A DNA stretch of 64,000 nucleotides from Phoronis australis. Lineage: Eukaryota; Phoronida; Phoronidae. Every line of letters begins with the position of its first letter. Position 1 is the first letter of the stretch. The stretch covers positions 476,199-540,198 of the forward strand of contig NMRA01000017.1 in the NCBI GenBank assembly GCA_002633005.1, given 5' to 3'. The position numbers and the translations under genes are program-made. Below the pieces are notes generated by a model. The model ran no database searches and had not been told where the DNA came from. It saw only the letters and a list, made by a program, of their open reading frames with translations. Of the stretch, positions 22,034-34,300 are shown in pieces.

Positions 22034-22111
22034 TAACGTGCCTACATTTCGAGAACCAGTTTTCTCCATTGAGTAACGGGCATCAACTGGTTCTCAAAAT
22101 GCAGGCACGTT
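22034..22111. repeat. Short foldback element, family 1, second copy
   Basis: Arms AACGTGCCTACATTTCGAGA and the complement near 22086-22111, with the same GAGAACCAGTTTTCTCCA core as at 19851-19920. Confidence 0.75.
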
Positions 22112-22170
22112 ATGTCAATTGCCCATTATAACGCAGTGCTGAAAATGACTAATTAAATTGAATGAGTATC

Positions 22171-22415
22171 GTTGGCCGAATAGATGAACCTTACGCACGT
22201 AAATTACGCCCGCAAATTAATTCTTGTTAGTGGCATTATTTTGCTGCCTAAATTAATTAACTTTTAATGACGTAAATAAATTCTTGTTAGTGGCTTAAAT
22301 TAATCATTTTTTGACGTAAATTAACTTTTCACGGCGTAAATTAATTATTTACGGCGTGAATTAAAGTTAATGTACGCACGTAATTTACGTGCGTAACGTT
22401 CACCAAGTGGCCAAC
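22171..22415. repeat. MITE with about 37-base terminal inverted repeats
   Basis: The left end starts GTTGGCCGAATAGATGAACC and the right end is its imperfect complement ending GGTGGCCAAC-like (CACCAAGTGGCCAAC). Both ends share TTACGCACGTAAATTACG. It is flanked by ATC and GAT. The interior is AT-rich with several ACGTAAATTAA phrases. Confidence 0.75.
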
Positions 22416-24466
22416 GATAAATGAACGTGGTTGAAAGTGACAAAAATGTTACGAATCTGATGAAGTCCTATAATTCACGCAATGTTAAAAAGTCGCATAC
22501 CCTGCTAATTACGTCATACCGAAAGTAAGAAATTTATTAAGTCTGAGGTGACGAAGAGTGGTGAAGTGGGGCGGCCTTTTTAACTTTACTGACCCTATCG
22601 ATGTGCTGGTATTCAATGAGCGGCGACTTTTTCGTTCACAGAACTTAGAAAAGAGAGACAAAGTTCACAAATCGTGTTTGTGGAGCATTCTGAAACCACA
22701 GTTATCTCTACGTACACGGTACTGGTCATCTGGCGACTCATACGTGAACCAAAAACAAGAACGGATTAGTTTACATCAGCATGAAATACTATTAACGCTT
22801 CTGTCAGCCTTTAATACCGTAACTCTCTTTACTTCACATCCTGGTCCTATTCCATGTCTCTCTTCCTGCCGCATTATTGACTATAAATACGCCCTGGGAA
22901 TTTTAATTAAAGTTATAGAAATTCACAGAAATATTTTTGACACGAGCAAAATCAAAACAAACGCTTCTCACTAAACAAATTCCTGAACCAATCAATTTTT
23001 GAATATAAATGAGCGTCCCAGGTTGTAAATACAAATTTTTCCATGATATGGTATGCAGGTTAGCGTTAATCACGGCATAAGCGGACAGCTAGTCTCGTAG
23101 TGGAGAATAATACAAGTTGCCCTTAAATCGAACGCATGTGGTTTGAAAGTTCAAGTGATGGACTTGTAACAAAACACTAGTATATCCGTCAACAGTTTGA
23201 GGGGTCACGACCACTAGGGCTAAGGTGGCACTGAATAGGTAGGTTGTGGCCGCGGCCAATTTGCACTCCCAAAATGTTAAAATCTAGGGCTAGGCCAGGC
23301 TTGGGGGCATTTTTCAGTTAGGTATTGTGTAGAGGCCAAGTGAATGTTTTTTTCGTATTTGTGAACATGCTGGGAATGAAAAAAGGCCAGTTTCTCGGCT
23401 GTAGCTGCACTCTCTTCTTTAATATGGTGGCCCCCTGTTGTAGTTGTGCATTGCTGTGTAGCAACTGAGAAATTGGCCGCGATTTCAGGTAGCCCTCAAA
23501 CAAGCCAGATTTCAGCGGCAAAAAAAACTAGTTGGTTGACAGTACCGTTTGGACCACATTTTTGGAATCGATAGGAAATTTGCTTTCGGAATCTAATGTT
23601 GGCTTTAGTCGAGCATCGGCAGGAAAATGGTAATTTTTGGGTGAAAAGTGCCGATTTTGCATTTTTTTGCCCTCATTTTTCTTAGTTCAGCTTGGTTTCC
23701 ACTGGGAGTGAATGGGTCAAAAATACAAGAGAGAATAAAGTTTCTGTGCTCATCTGTAGCGCTTGTGATGTGAAATGACTCAAAACATTTCCTTATTTGC
23801 ATGTAGTTTTTGACAAAGTGAAGAAAGGGTGAAGAGTGCATTGACGTGTGTTCTGACAGGCAAACCCCTGTGAGAACTGTACTGTGCCTCCTAAACCACA
23901 AATCAAGGACTACAATCTATCACAGTGCTAAACGAAAGTTAGCAGTATAGGTGGCGCTGTGTCAGAGGGTAATCAAGGACATCAGTGTATCTGACTTCGT
24001 TGTGGCCCCCAAGATGTTTTTAAATTTTCTAAAATAACTCATTCATTAGCGGTTCCCCAGAGAAATCCTTCCAGTCTCTTAAATGCAGGACCATATACGA
24101 CACGATTTTCATTGAGATGCTTTTTCGGTATTCAACATTACCAAATAACGGGTTCATTAATCCAGGCACAAAACAACGTGGTTATAGGGCTATTGCACTC
24201 GCTTTGAATTTTTTTAGTAGTTGTAAATTGATAATTATTCCAAATATATTTTAAACAATTACACATACAACGGTCTGTAAGTGCTCAGAACGTATTGAAA
24301 AATACTATGACTCCTTCCAAGGAGTAGTAAAACGAGCAATTTATAATAGAAAATATACCAAAGGAGTGAAGCGGCCTGCCAGGTCAGAGAATGGCCATTT
24401 CCATGAGATGACGTTTTAGTTAATAGAGGGCGATACCGGTGAAGTGCCGGCTCCACCGTGAACGCT
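22416..24466. other. Intergenic, nothing recognised
   Basis: A 138-codon frame at 22558-22974 (plus) has no recognisable domain, signal or splice context and is treated as chance. No repeats identified by eye. Confidence 0.4.
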
Positions 24467-25056
24467 CGCTGGAGTTCCCACGTGCCTAGCCAGCACGCAG
24501 GTACAACGCATTGGCTCGCACTTTAGCACTGGTTGATGTATCCTCAGCTGTCATTGGTTAGCTTTACAACGCCGTGAAAAAATGGTGGACTGTGAACGAT
24601 TTTTAGCCTTGTCATGCAAGTGGCGTTGCAGCAACTATTTCAATTCTGCAGTGATGTTTAATAGCCGCGTGCTTGAAGCACATACATGTACAATAAACAC
24701 ATATCTGGCAGATTTAACGGTGTGTTATTCATACTGTATGAATACAGGACAGTATCGTAAACAAAAGTCATCGACAGTAGAAAGATGCACTCCGAAAAGG
24801 CGCAACCACAATTTCTAGGATTCACATTTCCTGAACATAAATTTTAAGCATGCACCGATTTGTCTGCCCAACAGACCGCATTTACACTTCAGTCCATCAG
24901 TCATGTCATTTTGTTTGCGTAAAGCGCTGCATGTTGAGAACTCGACTAGCCAATCAGAAACACCGGTGTAAAAAATATTCCCGAGGAAAATTAAGTGATA
25001 CCTGCGTGCTGGCTACTGACCACCTAGCGGCACGCACGGGACCAGCGAGCCGTGAA
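24467..25056. repeat. Possible long foldback element, family 2
   Basis: The left end reads CTCGCTGGAGTTCCCACGTG then CCTAGCCAGCACGCAGG. The right end (25008-25056) reads GTGCTGGCTACTGACCACC, then GGCACGCACGGGACCAGCGAG, the approximate inverse. Shorter members of the family occur at 33201-33275, 35722-35806 and 48290-48332. Confidence 0.5.
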
Positions 25057-25099
25057 CGTACAGAAGTAGCATATGCTACAGGACCCGCGCTTTTTGAGG

Positions 25100-25680
25100 T
25101 CCAGCACTTAAGTATTTTAAGAGGCTCCAAAGGCATAAACGTATACATGTGTCTTCTCCTGATGGAAGCGCTGACCACAGGTGATGCGAACTTGGGAAGT
25201 TTATGTTGGGGCCCCGCCATTTTTGTAATGCTGCTCAAAGCTTGAGCGCGCACATTAAAAAGCGTTTGCGACTACTAGTGCAGTGACTAACTACCAAGGC
25301 GCCAGGCATTCATCGATTTTTAACCGTTCTTGAATTTAAAGTTTAGGTTTTTGTTAAAATACAGAGAAGCAAAATCTGCAAAGCTTAAATTTGCGCAAAA
25401 TGTATGTATTTGACAAAACAGTCATGATGCCAGCTTTGGCACAATCGGGGGGTTCCTGATTAGCGATGTTTGAATTATCCTGAAATAGTCCAATTCGACC
25501 AACAACTAGCGTTGCCCTGTGGACACGCTGTCTTGTCGCCTGGGAAACACTGATTACGAGCCAAAGGCCCGCTATGTGAAGAGGCACTAGCGCAAGCACA
25601 GGGTCCCCAAAAGTTCGTGGTGATTAAGTAGGCCCTTGGTGTTGGCGTACAAATCACAGCGCAGCGTTAGGCTAAGAATG
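25100..25680 (+). repeat. Diverged dispersed repeat, copy 1
   Basis: Collinear but diverged match to 29330-29920. Shared landmarks are CAGGTGATGCGAA, ACCAAGGCGCCAGGCAT, AATTATCCTGAAAT, AGCTAGCGTTGCC-like, ATTAAGTAGGCCCT and CAAATCACAGC. Identity not known; no coding domain is visible. Confidence 0.7.
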
Positions 25681-28360
25681 AAGAGATTCATTGGTAAGAA
25701 AGAAAATGGCTCAACGGAATTTTGGCCACAGTGCGATGCTCCGAATTCAATGGTTGGTGAATCAAAAAAATGAACCTGCGAGGAGTAAAGAGCCTTCGAA
25801 GTATCAATCCGATTGCGATTCTCGTCGACTTAAAATTGACGCTATATCGCATATGTAAAAATACTTAACCTGTTAAAGTAAAGATGATTTTAAAGAAATT
25901 TTAATTCCTAAAATTGTTTTTGAGAGATATCGGCAAATTTTCATTTAAAGAAGGTTTCATAAAAATCGACTAAAGGGTGTTTGTGTTATGAATGTAGGCC
26001 TACCTTTGTTAAAATGAAAACTTGACTTAAAAAAGGTGGCAACTTTATAATAACAATAACACGTAAGTATTAGGAGTATTTTTAGAATTCCTTGTCCTTA
26101 GTCTTTCAGAAAATATGTACTTTTACTGGTAGTTGATACAGCCTAGGTTTTCTGGTGATTTACTTTGAATTAACGTTCTTCAATAAGGTCCATCATAACC
26201 TTAACCACAGTGTAAATCTACTGTTGTATCTTTAGCGATCATCTTTTAGGGCCCCCTATAGTTGTATTAACTAACGCGTAGATCCACCACTGCAGAGATA
26301 CATGCATATGCGGCCCTCTCATTGAATTTGACCCACTCTCTCATGATTGACAATCAGCCATCGTAAAAGCAAAATTGCTCCTGCTGAGGTGACACCTACC
26401 GTAAAAGAAGGTTGAGTAGATATCTTCAATACGTTTGCTTAAAACAAAAAATCGGTATGTGAGCAAGTTAGTTCTCATTGGTGTGTCGAAAGTTACAACC
26501 TGGCTAGAGTTATCGTATAGCATAGACAGACTGTGAATCACAGAAATGCTTCATCATATTTCCTGTCTTAATCCATCATAGTCATCCAGCACACCTCGTA
26601 TCAGTCCTGAAAATAAGGGCGGCATGTTCGTAGTCAGCTGCTGCAACAGTTTGTAGCGACATTCTGATTTGCCGACCTTTCTTCTCATTCATCTAAAATA
26701 CTCAAAAAGGGAAGTATACCGTTTATTTTCGCCCCCAATTTCCTAGCAATTGAACAAATGAATGTAATTCATTCATGTAACTGTGTGCCCAGCAATAGGA
26801 AATCCTTGATAATTTAACGTTTGCTTTTTGAGTTTTTATCCCAAAGTTAAATGAATGTCACGACAAAAATTAGAAAGGCCCTGGAAAACACGATGTACAA
26901 AAAGAATGGTTTACAACAGTACGTGGTTCGCCGTTTCAGAAAGATATGGCTTCAGCTTGAAACGTTGAAAGTGCATTTCGTTCCCTTGATGAAATAAAAA
27001 ATTTGATAATCTCATGAATTTGTCTCAGTTGTTTCGTTACCATTATAACCAATTGGTCATCTATCATTGAATTAAACGGCACAATTGTGGACAGGTTGAC
27101 CAACTTCGTCAACTGGCAAGCTGATGCACTTTTGACCTTCAGTGTAAACGTTGTAAATGATACATCCGGCTGATAGTCTATGAGGCTGCGGACCTTCATT
27201 GCCCATGTCGCCGGGCGGTTCCTTTAGTGGACCTCAACTGTCGGTACGGGGAAGGGATACGTTCGCATCCGCCTCACACCCCTCGCCCCAACTTCGGCAA
27301 TACTGAGGCGCGGCAGAGTTCATTTGCTATACCGGTACTTAGCCGGGGAAATTCCAAATGTTCCCTACCCAAAGCAAGCAGAGAGCAGATTCCATAAAAT
27401 TAAAATACTAAAAGTTCATTCTCGTTGGTGATAAGCTTTGATCTTGGGTGATCAATGATATCAATACTTCACTAATCGAGACATGGTAGGTCGAGCAAAG
27501 TGTGTCAACGTCCTGTTGATTGGAAGGCACCTAATGAACTGTACAGGTCGGAAGCAGCTCAATAGCTCGAAGTTGCACTACTGAAGGTTTGCTAGACCGA
27601 GGGCCTACTAATAAAGTGGAACTGAGCCATAAAACATTACTATATAATTTTTGGCATTTTACGAAATTCACTGATGCGCCCAGAAACCATTGCAAGAATC
27701 AAATCAATCGGCCGGCACTAGATTCACTACGCCGGGTTTGCCGGTCAACTTACAAAGACATTTGGTTGGTTTGTGGGTGAATCAAATGGAAGCAAGGAAT
27801 TTAAACAACGAAAAAGGCACACAGCATCTAAAACAGTTTTAAAACAATTGTTAAATACAGTGATATATATTTTTTTTTTTTAATTTGTGAGATTCTGCTT
27901 CGAAAATGCCTCGTTTTGAGATGATTGGCAAACGGAAAAGTTCACTTCAGTGCATCACCCTTCGCATCTCAAATTTTTGCAATAAATTAACAAATTGCAT
28001 AAAAAATTATCAACAACGTATAACACACAAGAAAATTCAGAAAAGTGGCCATTGTCGGAGCATTGGGTAAACTATCGGAATATTAGGTAAAGTGTAGGAA
28101 ATATTGAGTTGTTGGAACAATGGGTCAATTGTAGAAACTTTGGACTGTCGGAGTATTGCGCTGTCTAACCACTCAAAACATGGTTTCGCAAGCGCGTGAA
28201 ACCACTGAGAACAAGGTGTATTAGTACCCGCCGGGCCGTTGTTTTCGATACATGTAGGAAAGCCTGCGCCACTGCGTGTAATAACCGAAGTATCATTGCA
28301 TGCAGAAAAAATATGAAAAATACACCCGAGTACGAAATCTTATATATTTTCGGACTAGCG
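25681..28360. other. Intergenic, nothing recognised
   Basis: No exon, RNA gene or clear repeat. A GC-rich patch at 27205-27345 contrasts with AT-rich surroundings, and there is a poly-T run near 27870. Confidence 0.4.
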
Positions 28361-28361
28361 C

Positions 28362-28462
28362 ACCTTCGCCTAATGCTCCATCGGACTAGTGCACCTCCGC
28401 CTAGTGCACCTTCGCCTAGTGCACCTTCGCCTAGTGCACCTTCGCCTAGTGCACCATCGGAC
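28362..28462. repeat. 15-base minisatellite
   Basis: Direct repeats of CCTAGTGCACCTTCG, about five clean copies plus diverged ends (ACTAGCGCACCTTCGC and ACTAGTGCACCTCCGC). In one plus frame it gives SAPSP repeats, but there is no gene context. Confidence 0.85.
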
Positions 28463-29329
28463 TACTGTCTTACAGGCCAGTACATGTTGCTGGCCGATTC
28501 TATTGGTGAAATATTTTCGTCTTGACAGCCAATCGACGTCAGCGAATTCTTCTCATGAACCAAACCACTGTCCAGGATCTGAATGTATGCCACTCCTTCA
28601 GTCAAGCCATATAACCTGATCGCTCAACGAGTTATTTTCACTGTGCTGGAGTCAACCCGTGAAAGAGGTCACTCACCGGCGTTTTGTTTGCATTGCCATC
28701 AATTTGGGTAGGTGTAATATTACTGTGTTAATGCATTCAAGTTTTGTACGAAAGATGTACCCAGGTCATTGGATACGTAAAGGTATGTTTCTTGGAGCAA
28801 TTGTTATTCAGAAGATATTACGTGACCTTATACGGATGGAAATTCATTGTTTCCAGTCACTGCAACAAACATTACAGTAGTGTCTGAGTCGTTTTTTGCA
28901 CTGACAACGCTAACCGAAGTTAGACCGGCTCAAAGGTTCGGTTGAAAAATCAGGCGTGCATCAGCAAAGCATTTGATCGTTCATGTACTATACCAGCGTT
29001 TGATAATGGCATCAAAGTATCCCTAAAATGTTTCATCACTGTGAATTTTTTTGGGTCGGTGAAGTGCATGGGACTTCGATTGGGAGTGGCTGCAATGTTT
29101 TTGGCTGTGATACAGCATGCGGTAAACCTCACCGTGCGGGTGTTTTGAGCAAGCTCTTCACGATTATGTTGTAGTGCAGGTATAAATGCTACCCCACTAT
29201 GGCTGTCTGTGAGTGCTTCCGTCGTTATGTTTGTGTTTTTGGATAGAGTCGGTTATAATCAGTGCCGAATTAACAACGTAGCATAAGTATGTTCGCGTTT
29301 TGGGGCCCGACGCTCTCTTTTTAGAGACA

Positions 29330-29920
29330 CTAACACCGTAAACATATACTGATGTTTATACGCTATGGAAGTACCCTCAGGTGATGCGAATACGATTTGG
29401 AAAGTTTGTGTTGTGGCCCTGCTATTTTCAATATGTGTGGGGTCAAGGGTGCGGGGCCTTCGTATGAGAGGCTCAAAGCTTCGGCGTGCACATAAAAACT
29501 CCGTGGGCCGCTGAAAGTGCACAGTCTCACCAAGGCGCCAGGCATGCCTTGTTTTTTTCTAACCATCAGTCTTAAATTTACAGTTTGGGCTTTGAAAAAA
29601 TACAGAACGGCGAAATTTGCAAAAAAGGGCCATGTGTATATGACAGAGATAGCATTCTATTTGGAACAAGCGGGGGCCCCCCTGATAAGCGGTGTGTTAA
29701 TTATCCTGAAATCATCCATTGGACCAGCAGCTAGCGTTGCCATGCATGGACACGTTGCCTCACTCATCGACCCGGCAACACAGGTCAGCCAAGACTTGCG
29801 TGGCTGAAGACGTACAACTAAAGCACGAGGTGGCCCAAATTTTCGATACCAATTAAGTAGGCCCTAGCTGTCGAAGTGCAAATCACAGCACAGCGTTAGG
29901 CTGTCACGAGACTCCATTCA
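29330..29920 (+). repeat. Diverged dispersed repeat, copy 2
   Basis: Second copy of the element at 25100-25680, same orientation, with many substitutions and indels, so the two insertions are old. Confidence 0.7.
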
Positions 29921-31777
29921 TGCTAAATAAAATGGCCCATCGTAGGATAGGCCCTTCGAAGTCAGTTCAGGTATGGTTCAATTGATACAGACAGCTCAGC
30001 CGAGTCGTCTGCTTCTTATCGTTTGCAATTGCCTTAAGTGCATGTTTTAAAACTGAGCTATGTCTGCGTAGATCGAAACTGTCTCAATTGCCTTCCTCTT
30101 CAAAAGTGAAAATTACCACTATTTTGCTTTTTACTTTATATGAACATGTGAGTAGGGGCCCCTCGCTTCGACTTATACTATGGGCCCCGCCTAATCCGGT
30201 TCCGGTTATAACAGCTTATGACCTCACTTGAAATTAACCGGATTCTATTTGATGCTGGTGTGGCTTTTTCATGGAAACTCAGTCAACTATCCCCGGCGAC
30301 CCCTGTATGGCAGATGCACGTGTTATTATTGCTGCTGATTGAAATCATTTTTTCTATATCCTGAAAGGTCTGAACCGATGTGATTAATTCGCTCAATGAC
30401 CCCTTATCTCCGCCGTATCTAATGTTCTGACTCAAAAATACCAATTTGTATTTTCATGCTGGTGCCTCGCCAGTATCCGATATATTTTCATAACTTGAAT
30501 ATTGCCAGGTGTAACCGTCAGTCAACGTGCTCAAGTAAAAAATAGATTATTGCCCACTATCTTCATGAGTATCAATGAGCCATGACCTGTACACTCACGA
30601 ACCGACAACCACTAATCTATAACGATAGATTAATTCATGATGGTGTACGATAGTTACAAAGATTCGGAGTAAATAATGCGGAGCATAATGTGTCCTGTAG
30701 TTCATACGTCTGCTTCGCACTTTCAGTTGTTTTATATCATGAATATGCCTATATTCTTCAATAGTTAAAACTCGTTTGGCCAAAATGCCGCCATTAGAAA
30801 ACTGGTGCAGGGAGTTAGGTGAGTCAGTTTGCGTTCCGGCTTTTCAATGCCGTCAAATTTTGCAATGTAGGCAATGTGTTTTTTATAGTAATCATAACAC
30901 GGATGCCGTGTCTTTTGTGTCCCATCTGGAGGCGCGTATCCTGTTTGGGCATTTCGTACTAAGTCAATGTTGTGTTCCTTTGAAAGTTTTCTATAGGTTA
31001 AAGGGATTGCACTAGGCCTACTTTTTCAATTTTCGTAAATATCAACAATAATGGTGTCGAAAACATTTTACACTAACCTCATGTTAGTTTTCTTAGAATG
31101 TTCCAAGATCCTAGAACAAGGTAAGTGTTAACATTTATTTCGGTTACTTTCCAAACAGAAATTCAAGATGATAAATGCGATCTTGTTATGTAGGGAAAAC
31201 GTCCGCTGCGCTGTTATGCCGACATTTGCAATTCCGGAGGATGACTCCATAGAGGAGGTATACGGGACGTGTCGCTCAGACTGATAATTGATTTTTTCAC
31301 AACCGGTTTCTCTTCGAAAAGGGTCCTTTTTTACGAAATTCCGAGGAAAAGATGCCTTTTCCAATTTAATTCCCTACAAAGGGTTTGTTTAGTTCTGTGT
31401 TAAGATACGGTGTTTCTAGTGGTTCTCAAAATACGGGCAAGTTATATCAAACTATTGCATTTTTTCATTTAAAAATCCACAGAATGGATTTTTATTTTAT
31501 TTACGTTTTAAATGTTTCGTAAAAAGATTTACCCATTTTTGACAGCATGGCATCTCTTCGTGTGCTGTTTCATATTAATGGGTTAAAAGGACAACCTTGT
31601 CCAAGAACCTGGCGAAAGGATTGCGTTCATGGAATTAATCCGGGATTCCCTGCAAAGTGTTTCTGGAGCACTATGACTTTTTCAAGGAAGTTCTGTACAA
31701 GTGGGTCGTTTTTGGAGCCCATTTTCTTAGTGGAAGTGTACCCTAATTTTCCTGGTGCACTCCCGCCATAATAAGAG

Positions 31778-33865
31778 TTACGTACCCCCGGAATGGCAGA
31801 ATGGCCGCTAAAGGTAATTGAATGTCGTTGTGGATTTTACACTGCGCCGTACCGCTAATAGGTCGTGGACGGTGACGGGGTTTTATAAAAAAGGGTCAAA
31901 ATTATCCGTACTTGTATCCCAAAGCTACGTGTATGTGGACTTCGCCATGTACATGCACAAAGGAACTTGGTTTTTGCGTTTAGCTAAAACGAAGACTGCC
32001 TCCCGTGACGTTTGCGTGTTACAAACCCAGCTAAGCGCAGATTCGTAGGTAAAAATAAGCTAGATATCCAAGAAATTGCAGTAGTCTTTCCATCGTATGA
32101 TTAGCCCCCCAACAAAGTTTCTGCATGCTCAAACTGGCCATAGCCACTGCGTTAACCACGATTTTAAAACATGTACGTATAGAATGTACCCTGTGGTTGT
32201 TTCTGTATACAGTAGCAAAACCTTGTGCATTTGTGCATGGGCGAATTTAAAAATCCAATTAAAATTTTTGCGTGTGATAAGTATTCAATTACACTGTATA
32301 CATGCACGTCTTGTCCCGATTCCCCATGTAATCCCTAGGCGTTTAATTATACCCAACCTTTAGTTGAGCTATGTACTCAAGAAATGAAGATAACAAAGAT
32401 AACCTCCTTTAATATTGAGATTTGGTGATATTTGCATGATATTTATAGCATTGTGAAAACACTTTGTGGTAAGACCTCCAACACGACTTCGGGATTTAAT
32501 TTAAAGCTTCTTCGACTCTCGTTGATGAATATTTCCCCGACGGGAAACATCTAGAAAACATGTCGGCGTGTAGCTAGACTTTTTAGGCCAGATACACACT
32601 CACCTTTATAGGCTCGAATGCAAGTGGGTGTCAGACGATGTTGAAGCTCCGATGCTCGTGGTAATCACTTTCTGGGTTTGGTTGCAATGTAGATCCTCAG
32701 TAAAAGCGCCACGTAAATCTCTGTTCACTGATTACTGAATCCTTGTTTGGGCATATTTCTGGGGTGTTTTCCATAGCCTATAAGGTTTACGACTGTTTGG
32801 GAGATCAGGCCAAACTGGCGAGTGAAAGTCGACTGTTTCGCTAGTAAACTGTAAAGATTACTAGCTTCGACTAGAAATTAAGAAAGATGTCACTGGCTGC
32901 AGTGAGCTCTCATTGCGTACACGTATTGGTCACTCATTGTAGGCTGAATAGATGATGTGATTTTTGAACTTAGACTTTATCTGTATGGCAGGAACACGGG
33001 GGTGCGAATGTCTGGCAGGCAAAATCCTGGCTAATTCTCTACCCTGGTCCCCCCCAACTCAAAATCTTGGATCCGCCCCTGAAAACAAGCGTACGATTAA
33101 CCAGGATGAAGGAGGCTACAACTGAAACCTTCCCGCGTTTATGACGTAGTTCTTCATACAGCGCCACCTACACTGAGGAAGGAGACAGAGACAATACCTA
33201 TCGCTGGACCCCTACGGTGCCTAGCCAGCACGCTAGCTACTGACCACCTAAGGGCACGCAGGGAACCAGCGAGACAATAGCTAAGCCTCGAAAATTTCTG
33301 TCGGTCGTGGTCTAATCGTGCAGACATCCAGATGAGGCTTGTTAGTAAAAAACATAGTTTATGAGAACGCCCTTTTGATTTACAACCGGACCAAAAAATC
33401 AAACTTACAACTCTTTTATAAAATTACGCATTTTCCTGGAAATAACAAAATAGTTGAATGTAGACTAACTCGTAAAGTTAAAACTTTGTAAAATGGCGTC
33501 TAAAGACTGAATTTCATGCCCACGAAATTGGAGAACATGAATGGATTAACGCAACATTAATTAAGAATTTTCAAGGGTTCGGGATTTTGGGGTCACCCTG
33601 TACCTTGTAACTCCGAAAGGTTATTCACAATTTTGGTTTTAGTCATGTCAGTCATGTACGAAATTATAGTGTAATAACAAATATTTAGACGTCCGGGGAT
33701 TAGTCATCATGAGTTGTGTCCCCTTGTGAAATATATAACGCTTGAGTCACACTCGGTTAACGTCCCAAAACAGACAGCTATCGACTGCGTTCAGACATTA
33801 TTATCAATCTATTCAACATATCGTTTAGTGTTTAAAAAACGATTAGAACTCGGTAGAGTAATAAA
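31778..33865. repeat. Haplotypic duplication, copy A
   Basis: Nearly identical to 34301-36396 (offset about 2525). It ends exactly where the N run starts, and the other copy begins exactly where the N run ends. No coding exon conserved in both copies was recognised. Confidence 0.9.
33201..33275. repeat. Foldback element, family 2 (short form)
   Basis: Left TCGCTGGACCCCTACGGTGC and right GGCACGCAGGGAACCAGCGA form inverted arms. The flanks are GACAATAC and GACAATAG, consistent with a short target duplication. The copy at 35722-35806 is its allele in the duplicated block. Confidence 0.7.
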
Positions 33866-34300
33866 NNNNNNNNNNNNNNNNNNNNNNNNNNNNNNNNNNN
33901 NNNNNNNNNNNNNNNNNNNNNNNNNNNNNNNNNNNNNNNNNNNNNNNNNNNNNNNNNNNNNNNNNNNNNNNNNNNNNNNNNNNNNNNNNNNNNNNNNNNN
34001 NNNNNNNNNNNNNNNNNNNNNNNNNNNNNNNNNNNNNNNNNNNNNNNNNNNNNNNNNNNNNNNNNNNNNNNNNNNNNNNNNNNNNNNNNNNNNNNNNNNN
34101 NNNNNNNNNNNNNNNNNNNNNNNNNNNNNNNNNNNNNNNNNNNNNNNNNNNNNNNNNNNNNNNNNNNNNNNNNNNNNNNNNNNNNNNNNNNNNNNNNNNN
34201 NNNNNNNNNNNNNNNNNNNNNNNNNNNNNNNNNNNNNNNNNNNNNNNNNNNNNNNNNNNNNNNNNNNNNNNNNNNNNNNNNNNNNNNNNNNNNNNNNNNN
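33866..34300. other. Assembly gap (N run)
   Basis: 435 N between two copies of the same 2.1 kb sequence. Confidence 0.99.

Noticed and set aside
22558-22974. 138-residue plus-strand frame
   Set aside because: No recognisable domain, signal or repeat relation; composition resembles translated non-coding DNA.
28196-28619. Pro-Ser-Ala repeat frame
   Set aside because: Product of the 15-base minisatellite; no promoter, splice context or conserved flank.
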